This document shows positions 56,737 to 64,000 of a stretch of DNA of 64,000 nucleotides, piece by piece. The stretch lies in the NCBI GenBank assembly GCA_965218625.1, contig CBDCLG010000024.1, positions 1-64,000 of the forward strand. The letters are read 5' to 3'. The notes beneath the pieces were generated by a model that saw nothing but the letters and a program-made list of their open reading frames with translations, made no database searches and was not told the origin of the DNA. A program made the translations under genes and the position numbers. Source of the DNA: Bin5 sp965218625 (GTDB lineage: Bacteria > Chloroflexota > Anaerolineae > Caldilineales > Caldilineaceae). How positions within the stretch are numbered: the first letter of the stretch is position 1; each line of letters starts with the position of its first letter.

Positions 56737-57141
56737 TCATTCCAGCGCCCCGCCCCACACCTCCAGGTCGACCTCGACCTCGTTCCGGTTGAGGACGTCG
56801 TCGAGGAGCAGGTGCGCGTCGGGCAGGTCTTCGATGCGCTCTGCCACCAGCACCAGGTCCGCCGTCGTGGCGTCGGTGACATACGCCTGCTCAAAGATCT
56901 GTCTCGGATTCAGCCAGTAGCCGCCGGCCGCCAGCTTGCCCCACTTCGTCAGCAGATAGAGTACCACGTAGTCGCGCCCGCCGGAGCTGGTGTCGACGAT
57001 GCGCGAGCCGCCGACACTGATCGGATACAAGAACTCGATCCCGGAGCGCGTGCGCTCTGCCCGATAGTAACGGATCTTGCGGGTGCGGGCGAAGCGATAA
57101 ATCGCCTTGGCAATCAGCGCCCCGTTGGCGTTTTCCTCCAT
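56737..57141 (-). CDS. Hypothetical protein upstream of hisI
   Basis: 134 residues from ATG 57141 after AAGGAGGAGG. Begins MEENANGALIAKAIYRFAR; features RYYRAERTRSGIEFLYPIS and a DLPDAHLLLDDVLN region. No family recognised. 31 bases before hisI, so likely in the same operon. Confidence 0.6.
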   Translation of the reverse strand: MEENANGALIAKAIYRFARTRKIRYYRAERTRSGIEFLYPISVGGSRIVDTSSGGRDYVVLYLLTKWGKLAAGGYWLNPRQIFEQAYVTDATTADLVLVAERIEDLPDAHLLLDDVLNRNEVEVDLEVWGGALE

Positions 57142-57385
57142 CCTCCTCCTTCGGCCCGGATACGGGCCTGGACGCGGACTGTAGCGTAGCAGTCTTACCC
57201 GTTCTTGTCCAGATGGTACAGGCGCAAGCGGGACTCCGGATCGACTCGCTGCATCAGTTGACACGGCATAGGTCCCACCCTAAAATGGACTTGACAAGTA
57301 CATAAGGATACCCGGACAGTTCGAGCCGAACGGAATAGATGCGCCTCGGTTCGCTCTGCGCCGACGCCGAACAGGAGTTTTCGAG
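57142..57385. other. Divergent promoter region
   Basis: Between hisGI operon and the DinB gene. A TTGACA occurs at 57291-57296 but no convincing -10 follows. Confidence 0.35.
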
Positions 57386-57889
57386 ATGGATATAGTCAAG
57401 ACAGTTACATCACAGTTTCAAGCCACGTTGTCGATGATGGAGCAGACGGTCCGTACCTGCCCCGAGGAGATGTGGGACGAGCCGGGTCAGGCGAATCCGT
57501 TCTGGCGGGTCGCCTACCATGCGCTCTTCTACGTTGATCTCTATCTGCAGCCTTCCGAAGAAGACATGGCGCTCTGGGAAGGGTGCCGGGACGGCTACCA
57601 GTTCCTCGGGCCGACGCCGTGGCCACCCCATGAGCAGCCGGCCGCAGATCAGCCATATGACCGCGACCAGGTCCTGGCTTATGTCGATTACTGTCGATCG
57701 CTGGTCGATCGAACCGTGCCCGCGACTGATCTAGGCGCTCCCTCCGGCTTCCACTGGCTGCCGTTCGACAAGATGGAGCTGCAGATCTACAACATCCGCC
57801 ATCTTCAGCAGCACGTGGGCGACCTGAGTACTCTGCTGCTGACGCAGGCGAATCTGGAAATCAACTGGGTTGGCATGGGAGAAGGGTAG
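57386..57889 (+). CDS. DinB-family protein
   Basis: 167-residue four-helix bundle. Three His metal ligands likely H50 (AYHALFY), and two in IRHLQQHVGDL near 138-143. AGGAGTT 9 bases before ATG. Many DinB proteins are thiol-dependent S-transferases. Next gene is 76 bases away on the same strand. Confidence 0.8.
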   Translation: MDIVKTVTSQFQATLSMMEQTVRTCPEEMWDEPGQANPFWRVAYHALFYVDLYLQPSEEDMALWEGCRDGYQFLGPTPWPPHEQPAADQPYDRDQVLAYVDYCRSLVDRTVPATDLGAPSGFHWLPFDKMELQIYNIRHLQQHVGDLSTLLLTQANLEINWVGMGEG

Positions 57890-57965
57890 AAGATGGGTTG
57901 AGCCGGCCAAACTGTGCCGACAATAGCGCCGACAGAGACGCAACAAGCGAGAGTGGAGAGTCTTC

Positions 57966-58850
57966 ATGCACCTTTCGATGCACAACTGGATGCGAGCCGA
58001 GCCGATCGACGTTACGGTGCGCCGCCTGGCACGTTATGGCTACAAGAGCATCGAGCTCAGCGGCGAGCCGGAGCTGTACGACACCCAGGAGGTTCGCGGT
58101 CTGCTCAGCGAGTACGGCCTCTCCTGCTGGGGCGTCGTCTCGCTGATGATCGAGGGGCGGGACCTGATCGATGCCGACGAGTCTGTGCGCGCCAGCTCGA
58201 TCGAGTACCTGAACGGTTGCGTCACGATGGTCAAGGAGCTCGACGGCTACGAGATGACGATCGTGCCGTCAACGGTAGGCAAGGTGGCGGCGATGGATAC
58301 GCCGGAGCAGGAGTGGGCCTGGGCGGTCGAGGGGCTGAAGGAGGTCTACGGCCACGCCCAGAAGGAAGGCGTGCGGATGGCGCTTGAGCCGCTCAACCGC
58401 TTCGAGACCAACTTCCTCAACCGCGCCGACCAGGCCATGCTGCTGGCCGCGGAAGTAGGCCCCGACTGCGGCGTCTGCATCGACACCTTTCACCTGAACA
58501 TCGAAGAGGCCAACCTGGTCGAGGCGATCAGGAGCACCAGGGAGCGCCTGGTCGACTTCCACGTCGCTGACAACAACCGCATGGCCTGCGGAATGGGCGC
58601 GCTCGATTGGCCGCTGATTGTGAACACGCTCAAAGAGATCGGCTACGACGGCGCGCTGACAGTCGAGTTTGTCGCGCCGCTCGACCGCACGCCAGCAAAC
58701 CCCTACGAAAACGCGGTGGCCGCGGCCGAAGAAGAGCTGACCGCGGAACAGCTGCAGTTCATCCAGGACCACGGCAGCGGTGTGCTGTCGGAAGAGTTCT
58801 ACAGCTGGCTGGTCGAGGAGACGGCTAAGACGCTTCTGCCGCTCATTTGA
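57966..58850 (+). CDS. Sugar phosphate isomerase/epimerase
   Basis: 294-residue TIM barrel. Motifs: ARYGYKSIELSGEPELYD, MALEPLNRFETNF with metal Glu, CIDTFHLNIEE (Asp/His), FHVADNNR and LTVEFVAPLDR (Glu). Start ATG after GAGAGTGGAGAG. Third such protein in this window. Confidence 0.87.
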   Translation: MHLSMHNWMRAEPIDVTVRRLARYGYKSIELSGEPELYDTQEVRGLLSEYGLSCWGVVSLMIEGRDLIDADESVRASSIEYLNGCVTMVKELDGYEMTIVPSTVGKVAAMDTPEQEWAWAVEGLKEVYGHAQKEGVRMALEPLNRFETNFLNRADQAMLLAAEVGPDCGVCIDTFHLNIEEANLVEAIRSTRERLVDFHVADNNRMACGMGALDWPLIVNTLKEIGYDGALTVEFVAPLDRTPANPYENAVAAAEEELTAEQLQFIQDHGSGVLSEEFYSWLVEETAKTLLPLI

Positions 58851-58918
58851 GGGAGTCAGTCCATCCTGGCAGTTTCCTTCAAGAGTCCCCTGTTGCCCAC
58901 TTGCAGAAAGGCACAAGA

Positions 58919-59137
58919 GTGATCGAAATCCCGGAGTATAACGGAGTCGTGGAATGGTCGGATGAAGATCAATGCTTCATTGGGTCATGTCCTGGCATCA
59001 TCGGTCCTTGCTGCCATGGAGACGATGCCCGCGAAGTTCATCGTCAGTTGAGAGAGATCTACAACGAGTGGCGAGCGATCGAAACAGAAAGCAAGCCTCA
59101 GAACTGCTCACGTCTGCCTGAATCCCTGTCAGAGTGA
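58919..59137 (+). CDS. HicB-like antitoxin-fold protein
   Basis: 72 residues from GTG 58919 (AGAAAGG upstream). The VEWSDEDQCFIGSCPGI motif is typical of the HicB fold. No HicA toxin is found beside it, so a regulatory or decayed remnant is possible. Converges with the dehydrogenase gene and overlaps it by 9 bases. Confidence 0.5.
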   Translation: MIEIPEYNGVVEWSDEDQCFIGSCPGIIGPCCHGDDAREVHRQLREIYNEWRAIETESKPQNCSRLPESLSE

Positions 59138-60172
59138 GATCCGCCGGCCCTCGCGTGCGGACCGGTAGGCCCCTAGAATCATCTCCACTGATTTGCGCCC
59201 CTCTTCGGCGCTGACTTGCTCGTCGTTTAACCCACGCACGTAGTCGATGAAGGGTCGCGGCACGCCCGAGATCCGTTCTCCCTGAGCGGCCGGAATCGGC
59301 AGGTGAAACTCCTCCCACTCGCTGTCGCCCTGGCGGATCATGCGCAGCGGGGCTACGCCCGGAGGGCGCGGGGCCATCGTCGACGGTCCGTCGCCGTAGT
59401 CCTGGATGATGGTGCCTTCGGCGCCGTAAATCTCGGTGGTGTTCACCCCGGCGACGGTCGTCGAGCCGTTGAAGAGCGTGCCGATGGCGCCGCTTTCGAA
59501 GCGGAAAAGAGCGACGCCGTTGTCGTCGGGCGCGAGCTTGGTGACGACGTTGTCGAGCTCGGCCATGACGCGCGTGGGCTGGCCGAACGTCCAGTAGAAC
59601 CAGTCGGCGGCGTGGATGGCGTCGTCAAAGAACATGCCAACGTTGGCCACCGGATCGATGTGCCAGCGGGTGGGGCCGGTGAAGAAGGCCTCGTTGTTGA
59701 GCACGCCGATGCAGTGCCGGCGGCGGATGACCGCAATCTGGCCGACCGCGTTGGCGTCGACCAGCTCCTTGATCTTGCGGTTGACCGGGTCTTGGCGCAT
59801 CTGAAAGGCGACGCTGAACTTGACGCCGGCGCGGCGGACCGCTTCGATGATGCGGTCGCAGTCGGCCAGTGTGGTGGCGAGAGGCTTCTGGCAAAGAATC
59901 GCCTTGCCGGCCGCGGCGGCCTGTTCGACGTACTGGGCGTGGCGGTTCGTCTCCGTCGTGACGATCACGGCGTCGACGCCAGGATCGTCGGTGATCGCCT
60001 CGGACGCGGCGCGGAACTCCATGCCGAAGGCGGCCGCAGCCTCGCGCCCGCGCTGTTCGTTGTCGTCCCAGCAGGCCACCAGCTCGACGTCATCGAACTC
60101 CAGCATCTTGCGGCAATAGGTGTTGCTGTGGCCGTGGGCGTGGCTCAACACGCCGATGCGAACCTTGTCCAT
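59129..60172 (-). CDS. Gfo/Idh/MocA-family oxidoreductase
   Basis: 347 residues. Rossmann VRIGVLSHAHGHSNTY is unusual in lacking the second Gly of GxGxxG. The KPLATTL motif near 95 and DDAIHAADWFYW near 200 (Asp-x3-His) match. Last gene of the ABC transporter operon (39 bases after the permease), probably oxidising the imported sugar. Confidence 0.86.
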   Translation of the reverse strand: MDKVRIGVLSHAHGHSNTYCRKMLEFDDVELVACWDDNEQRGREAAAAFGMEFRAASEAITDDPGVDAVIVTTETNRHAQYVEQAAAAGKAILCQKPLATTLADCDRIIEAVRRAGVKFSVAFQMRQDPVNRKIKELVDANAVGQIAVIRRRHCIGVLNNEAFFTGPTRWHIDPVANVGMFFDDAIHAADWFYWTFGQPTRVMAELDNVVTKLAPDDNGVALFRFESGAIGTLFNGSTTVAGVNTTEIYGAEGTIIQDYGDGPSTMAPRPPGVAPLRMIRQGDSEWEEFHLPIPAAQGERISGVPRPFIDYVRGLNDEQVSAEEGRKSVEMILGAYRSAREGRRISL

Positions 60173-60211
60173 GGGAAAACCTCAGAATTGGATGGAAGAG
60201 TGACGGCGCGT

Positions 60212-61117
60212 CTACGCCTTGAGTCCGCCGGCGGTCAGGCCGCGCACGTAGTGCCTCATGCCGAACGAAAAGAGGATGATGAGGGGAATTGAGGCCAGGA
60301 TGTAGCCGGCCATCTGCGGGCCGAGATCGGTTACGCCGATCTCCGAGGTGAACTGGGTCAGGGCGACGGCCACGACCTGGCGCTTCGGGCTGGACATGAC
60401 GACCAGCGGCCACATGAACTGGTTGTAGGTGGTAACGAGGCGCACGACCGCGACCGTCACGAGGATGGGCGCGGAAAGGGGCACGGCGATCTGGGCGAAG
60501 CTCTGCAGCTCGCTGGCGCCGTCGATGCGGGCGGCGTCGAAGAACTCCTCAGGCAGCGTGGCAAAAAAGCTGCGGCACAGCAGCAGCGCGAAGACCTGCC
60601 CGCCCGAGGTCCACGGCAGGATCAGCGCCCAGTAGGTGTTCTCCAGGCCCATGTTGAGGATCAGCACGTAGGCCGGGATCAGCGTCAGGATCGGCGGGAT
60701 CATCAGCAGGGCGAGGATTCCGGTGTAGATCACCTCTTTGCCGGGAAAGCGGTGGCGGGCGAAGACGTAGCCGGCGAGGCTGGCCAGAAGGACGGTCGCG
60801 GCGGTCGAGCTGCCGGAGGTCAGGATCGAGTTGAGTATAGGACGCCAGATCACCAGCGAGCCGAGACCGAAGTTCTCCCAGCGGTAGGGATTGGGCATCG
60901 ACCAGAAGCGCCCGTAGATCTGGCCGTTGTCCTTGAGCGAGAGCGCCACCAGGTAGATGATTGGAATAAAGGTGACGAGCAGCAGGAAGATCAGGACTGC
61001 GTAGAGCAGGACCTGCCAGCCGTTCAATTGGGCGAACCGAATCGCAAGGCCGGCCTCTCCGCCCGCGACGACCGCGGCCGCCTGCCCCGTCCGTTTGCTC
61101 TCGCGCACGGTCGTCAT
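60212..61117 (-). CDS. Carbohydrate ABC transporter permease (MalG-like)
   Basis: 301 residues, 6 membrane helices. EAA loop near residue 215 (EEFFDAARIDGASELQSF) docks the ATPase. Starts 1 base after the stop of the other permease. No ATPase gene is in view; it may be shared. Confidence 0.9.
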   Translation of the reverse strand: MTTVRESKRTGQAAAVVAGGEAGLAIRFAQLNGWQVLLYAVLIFLLLVTFIPIIYLVALSLKDNGQIYGRFWSMPNPYRWENFGLGSLVIWRPILNSILTSGSSTAATVLLASLAGYVFARHRFPGKEVIYTGILALLMIPPILTLIPAYVLILNMGLENTYWALILPWTSGGQVFALLLCRSFFATLPEEFFDAARIDGASELQSFAQIAVPLSAPILVTVAVVRLVTTYNQFMWPLVVMSSPKRQVVAVALTQFTSEIGVTDLGPQMAGYILASIPLIILFSFGMRHYVRGLTAGGLKA

Positions 61118-61118
61118 C

Positions 61119-63116
61119 TCAGGCCTCGTATTCGGTGGAGGACTTGACGAAGCGCATGTTTATGATCGTGCCCGCCAGGATGAAGAAGAACAGGATCATG
61201 CCGATTGCCGAGGCCACGCCCATGCGGTCCATGCGCATCGCCAGGTAGTAGAGCTCGAGCGCGGGTGTGTAGGTGGCCGCGCCGGGCCCGCCGCCGGTCG
61301 TGAGGTAGACGAGCTCGAATGTCTGCACGGCGTTGATGAAATTGAGGATCAGGAGCAGCTTGATCTGGCCCATGAGCAGGGGCAGGTCGATGCTCCAGAA
61401 GCGCCGCCAGGTGCTGGCGCCGTCGACCAGGCTGGCGTCGATTATTTCGTTCGAAATCGAGATGAGACCGCCGTAAAAGATGAGCAGCGCGAAGGCGTTG
61501 ACCCAGGGGACGCCGATAAAGATGATGGATCCGAGGGCAACGCTGGCGTCACCGTACCAGACGCGTGTGAGACTATCCAGTCCGACCAGCTTCAGACTCT
61601 CGTTGAGAAGACCGATCGCCGGGTCGTAGATGTTGTTCCAGACGAGGATCTCCACGACTGCGGGCAGCACGATCGGTACGACAAAGAGCGTGCGGAACCA
61701 GTACTGGGAGAAGCGGTTGCGCAGGTTGAAGATGAACTCGGCCACCAGCAGCGGCGCCGTCATCGTCTTCAGGATCGCGACGACGACGAGAATGGCGGCG
61801 TTGCGGAAGCCGGAAATGAAGAAGCGGTCCTCCATCAGGAAGTGGAAATTGGACAGACCGACCCATTCGGTGCGGGTGCCGGGGTTCCAGTCGGTAAAGG
61901 CGTGGTAAAGGCCGGAGAAGGCGGGATAGTAGTTGAAGGTGAGCAGGAACGCCAGCGTGGGCAAAATGAGAAGATAGGAGAGGCGCGCGTTCCACATCGC
62001 CTGCAGGACGCCGAGAGGACCGGCTGAGCTGCGCTGCCAGACCTGCTGCCCGGAGGCGGTGTTGCGGGCGGCCCAGACGGAGGCGAGAACAAGGACGAGA
62101 ACCAGCCCAAAGATGAGGAGTAAGGTCCGTTGACGCTGGGCCGTTGACTGTGCCGCGCCGGTGATTGCCCCGGCGCGGTCGTAGTTCGCGGTTGACCCTG
62201 AGACGGCGCCAACTGCGATGCGGCTGCCGTCTCCGGCGAGCGCGACGCTGAGCACCTCCTCGTCCTGGCGGAAGCGGTGCAAGAGCATGCCGTCGCGGTC
62301 GAGCAGGTAGGCGCTGCCGTCCTCGGAGCCGACAAGGGCGCTGGATCCGTCGGCGGTCAGCGAGACCGCCGAGATCTCGTCCTCGGCCTCAAAATTCCAG
62401 ATTGCGGAGCCGTTGGACCCGTTGAGCAGCGTCGCGCTGCCGTCGCTGGCTCCGGCCAGGATGCGGGCGCCGTTGGCGTTCACCGACACCGAGTTGACGC
62501 CGTAGTCGAGACCGGTCTGGAGCAGCTGCTTGCCGGCGCGGCTGTAGATGGTCACCAGCCCGTCGTCGGAGCCGATGACAACGCGCGCCTTTTCGCCGCT
62601 GCCGTAGATGTCGACGGCCCGCACGCCGATGCCGAGCTCTTCCTGCCAGAGCAGGTTACCATCGCCGTCAAGGGCGTAAACCGAGAGGTCGTTAGAGGTC
62701 GCGGCGACCAGAGTGCCGTCACGGGCGACGGCCGCGTTGTTCATCGGGCGGGCGGCCTTGAACTGCCAGAGGACGCCGCCGTCGGAATCGAGCAGATATA
62801 CGAAGCGGTCCTCCGAGGCGACGGCCAGCCACTGGCCATCGGGCGAGATGTCTAAGCCGAGGATGCTGTTGTCGGCCTCGAACTGCCAGAGCAGCTCGCC
62901 CGCGCCGTCGAACATGCGCACGGAGTTGGCGCGGCTGCCGACAGCGACCCGTCCCCCGTCTTCGCTAACAGCGACGGCCTGGACGCGGCCTCCCGAGCCA
63001 TGTTCCCACAGCAGCCCGTCGGTCGACTGCGCGGCGAGCGGCAGGGCGAAGGCCGCCATAACCGCCACTGCCAGGACGAAGGCGCCAACTATCCTCCAGG
63101 ACCGCATGGCGCGCAT
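61119..63116 (-). CDS. ABC transporter permease (MalF-like) with N-terminal beta-propeller
   Basis: 665 residues from ATG 63116. A signal or anchor helix (IVGAFVLAVAVMAAFALPLA) leads to about 300 residues of repeated blades of the pattern WxF.A...I..V.LS.DG..LAVGS.D..VYLLD (PQQ/WD40-type propeller), then TM helices and a MalF-type permease, with EAA loop NEIIDASLVDGASTWRRF. A propeller fused to a sugar permease is not a standard arrangement. The frame is continuous with no junction. Confidence 0.85.
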   Translation of the reverse strand: MRAMRSWRIVGAFVLAVAVMAAFALPLAAQSTDGLLWEHGSGGRVQAVAVSEDGGRVAVGSRANSVRMFDGAGELLWQFEADNSILGLDISPDGQWLAVASEDRFVYLLDSDGGVLWQFKAARPMNNAAVARDGTLVAATSNDLSVYALDGDGNLLWQEELGIGVRAVDIYGSGEKARVVIGSDDGLVTIYSRAGKQLLQTGLDYGVNSVSVNANGARILAGASDGSATLLNGSNGSAIWNFEAEDEISAVSLTADGSSALVGSEDGSAYLLDRDGMLLHRFRQDEEVLSVALAGDGSRIAVGAVSGSTANYDRAGAITGAAQSTAQRQRTLLLIFGLVLVLVLASVWAARNTASGQQVWQRSSAGPLGVLQAMWNARLSYLLILPTLAFLLTFNYYPAFSGLYHAFTDWNPGTRTEWVGLSNFHFLMEDRFFISGFRNAAILVVVAILKTMTAPLLVAEFIFNLRNRFSQYWFRTLFVVPIVLPAVVEILVWNNIYDPAIGLLNESLKLVGLDSLTRVWYGDASVALGSIIFIGVPWVNAFALLIFYGGLISISNEIIDASLVDGASTWRRFWSIDLPLLMGQIKLLLILNFINAVQTFELVYLTTGGGPGAATYTPALELYYLAMRMDRMGVASAIGMILFFFILAGTIINMRFVKSSTEYEA

Positions 63117-63138
63117 CGAGATTGGCAAATCAGACAAA

Positions 63139-63158
63139 CCGCTCCCTCGCGGGAGCGG
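63139..63158 (-). terminator. Hairpin between binding protein and permease genes (1)
   Basis: CCGCTCCC pairs with GGGAGCGG around a four-base loop. Close to the permease start; could reduce permease expression relative to the binding protein. Confidence 0.5.
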
Positions 63159-63246
63159 CATGCCCGGTTTGCTGCGATGCAGTCGTTTGCTATTCGCCTT
63201 GGGAGGCGTTGACAAGCCCATCTACGAACTTTCGTCCAAGCTGAAG

Positions 63247-63278
63247 CCGCTCCGTCCGCATCAAGCCGGACGGAGCGG
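63247..63278 (-). terminator. Hairpin between binding protein and permease genes (2)
   Basis: 12-bp perfect inverted repeat (63247-63258 with 63267-63278), 9 bases after the binding protein stop. Suits transcript 3'-end protection or partial termination. Confidence 0.6.
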
Positions 63279-63287
63279 ATGAATCGA

Positions 63288-64000
63288 TTAGTACGGCCCG
63301 GCCGCGACCCAGCCCGGCGGGCGCTTCTCGGGGCTGTCGAGGTCCTCGTGCGTCAGGTTGAGGAACTCAAGCAGGCCGTCGAAGTTGTCCTCGAGCAGGG
63401 TCTGGTAGCCTTCGGCGAACTCCTCGGCGGTTATCTTGCCCTCGAAGAACTCCTGCACCATGATCGACCATTCGCGCTTGGTCTCTTCATACTTGAAGAA
63501 GCCGCGTGCGACGGCGTCGCCGGGCGCGCCCGGTTTCTCGTAGTTGCCGACAAAGACGGCGTTGTCGAACACTTCCTGCATCTCGCCCGGCAGCGACACG
63601 TTCTTGATCAGCGGCGGGCCGGCGATGCCGCCCTGCAGATTCTCGGTGTCCAGCTTGTTTTCGAGGAAGATGGCCATGCCCTGCGGGCTTGTCCAGAACA
63701 TGACGAAATCGACTTCGAGATCATTCTGGGCGCGGTCCTTGACCGGCAGCGCGAGGTAGCCCTGCGTCAACTCGTTGGCGCGCGCGGTACCTTGCACACA
63801 CGGCCCTTCGATGGTGGGGAAAGCGAAGCGGTCAAACGCGAACTCGACCGCGGCGGCCGCGGCCTCCTCGTCGACCTCCCCGCTGCCGCCGTATTCACCC
63901 TGCGCCAGCGAGCGAATGTCCTTGGGCAGGCTGGTGTAGATGCCGCCGTGCACCATGCGCATGGCGGCCTTCTGCGTCAGGAAGAGCGGATAGGCATCGG
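63288..64000 (-). CDS. Extracellular solute-binding protein family 1, C-terminal part (partial)
   Basis: Enters from the right edge (open at 64000). Contains YPLFLTQKAAMRMVHGGIY, then a C-lobe with FVMFWTSPQGMAIFLENK and ends in RPPGWVAAGPY. Sugar-binding lipoprotein of the ABC transporter. Its start lies outside the window. Confidence 0.88.
   Translation of the reverse strand, partial: DAYPLFLTQKAAMRMVHGGIYTSLPKDIRSLAQGEYGGSGEVDEEAAAAAVEFAFDRFAFPTIEGPCVQGTARANELTQGYLALPVKDRAQNDLEVDFVMFWTSPQGMAIFLENKLDTENLQGGIAGPPLIKNVSLPGEMQEVFDNAVFVGNYEKPGAPGDAVARGFFKYEETKREWSIMVQEFFEGKITAEEFAEGYQTLLEDNFDGLLEFLNLTHEDLDSPEKRPPGWVAAGPY

Noticed and set aside
57291..57319. Promoter from TTGACA at 57291
   Set aside because: No -10 box at suitable distance on either strand.
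61095..62027. 310-residue plus-strand frame over the permease
   Set aside because: Antisense shadow; no motif and strongly biased composition.

Overview
The window looks like a chromosomal stretch of a high-GC bacterium, most plausibly a Chloroflexota member close to Caldilineae or SAR202-type environmental or sponge-associated lineages. This is inferred from gene content: paired phytanoyl-CoA dioxygenase and GMC oxidoreductase genes, three Gfo/Idh/MocA dehydrogenases, several sugar-phosphate-isomerase-like TIM barrels, a form-II CoxL-like molybdoenzyme, a corrinoid methyl-transfer operon, and a CUAEP-tail radical SAM gene. No ribosomal RNA is present to confirm it.

Layout. 1-1.6 kb: end of a probable dapF, RNase P RNA, and six tRNAs (Leu, Ala, Gly, Phe, Gln, His) ending in a strong terminator. 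1.6-7 kb: a lower-GC island with a ribbon-helix-helix regulator and a HerA ATPase - NurA nuclease - DNA methyltransferase operon (candidate defence system; HerA carries one frameshift). 7-8.4 kb: gene debris and an SH3b protein. 9.1-17.9 kb: catabolic oxidoreductases. 18.3-25.4 kb: a mobile, low-GC zone with a methyltransferase-HNH fusion cut by an IS5-type element (empty site reconstructs exactly), an ISXO2/IS1595 transposase, an atypical tRNA-Ser, nested palindromes, a MITE-like element and a 66-bp tandem array. 25.5-31.6 kb: radical SAM gene with an in-frame UGA (selenocysteine), pncB, miaB, and a Ca/Na antiporter. 31.8-38.6 kb: a substrate-binding/VWA operon, a HEPN coiled-coil protein and a frameshifted AAA ATPase. 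38.6-45.5 kb: Ldh-type dehydrogenase, the corrinoid methyltransferase operon and a D-2-hydroxyacid dehydrogenase. 45.5-53.5 kb: GMC, GMC, PhyH, PhyH, nucleotidyltransferase, sulfatase, isomerase. 53.6-55.2 kb: a low-GC ATPase + TOPRIM pair (candidate defence). 55.3-57.1 kb: hisG, hisI and an unknown gene. 57.4-64 kb: DinB, isomerase, HicB-like protein, and a sugar ABC transporter operon whose first permease is fused to a beta-propeller.

Working together: the metabolic blocks point to scavenging of diverse sugars, polyols, sulfated and methylated compounds. UroD-like methyltransferase, corrinoid protein, pterin methyltransferase and reductive activator form a complete methyl-transfer chain to tetrahydrofolate. 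At least three otherwise intact genes carry single-base frameshifts, so assembly errors should be considered before calling them dead. The strongest items for follow-up are the UGA-containing radical SAM gene, the HerA-NurA-methyltransferase island, the ATPase-TOPRIM pair, the IS-interrupted methyltransferase-HNH fusion and the propeller-permease fusion.
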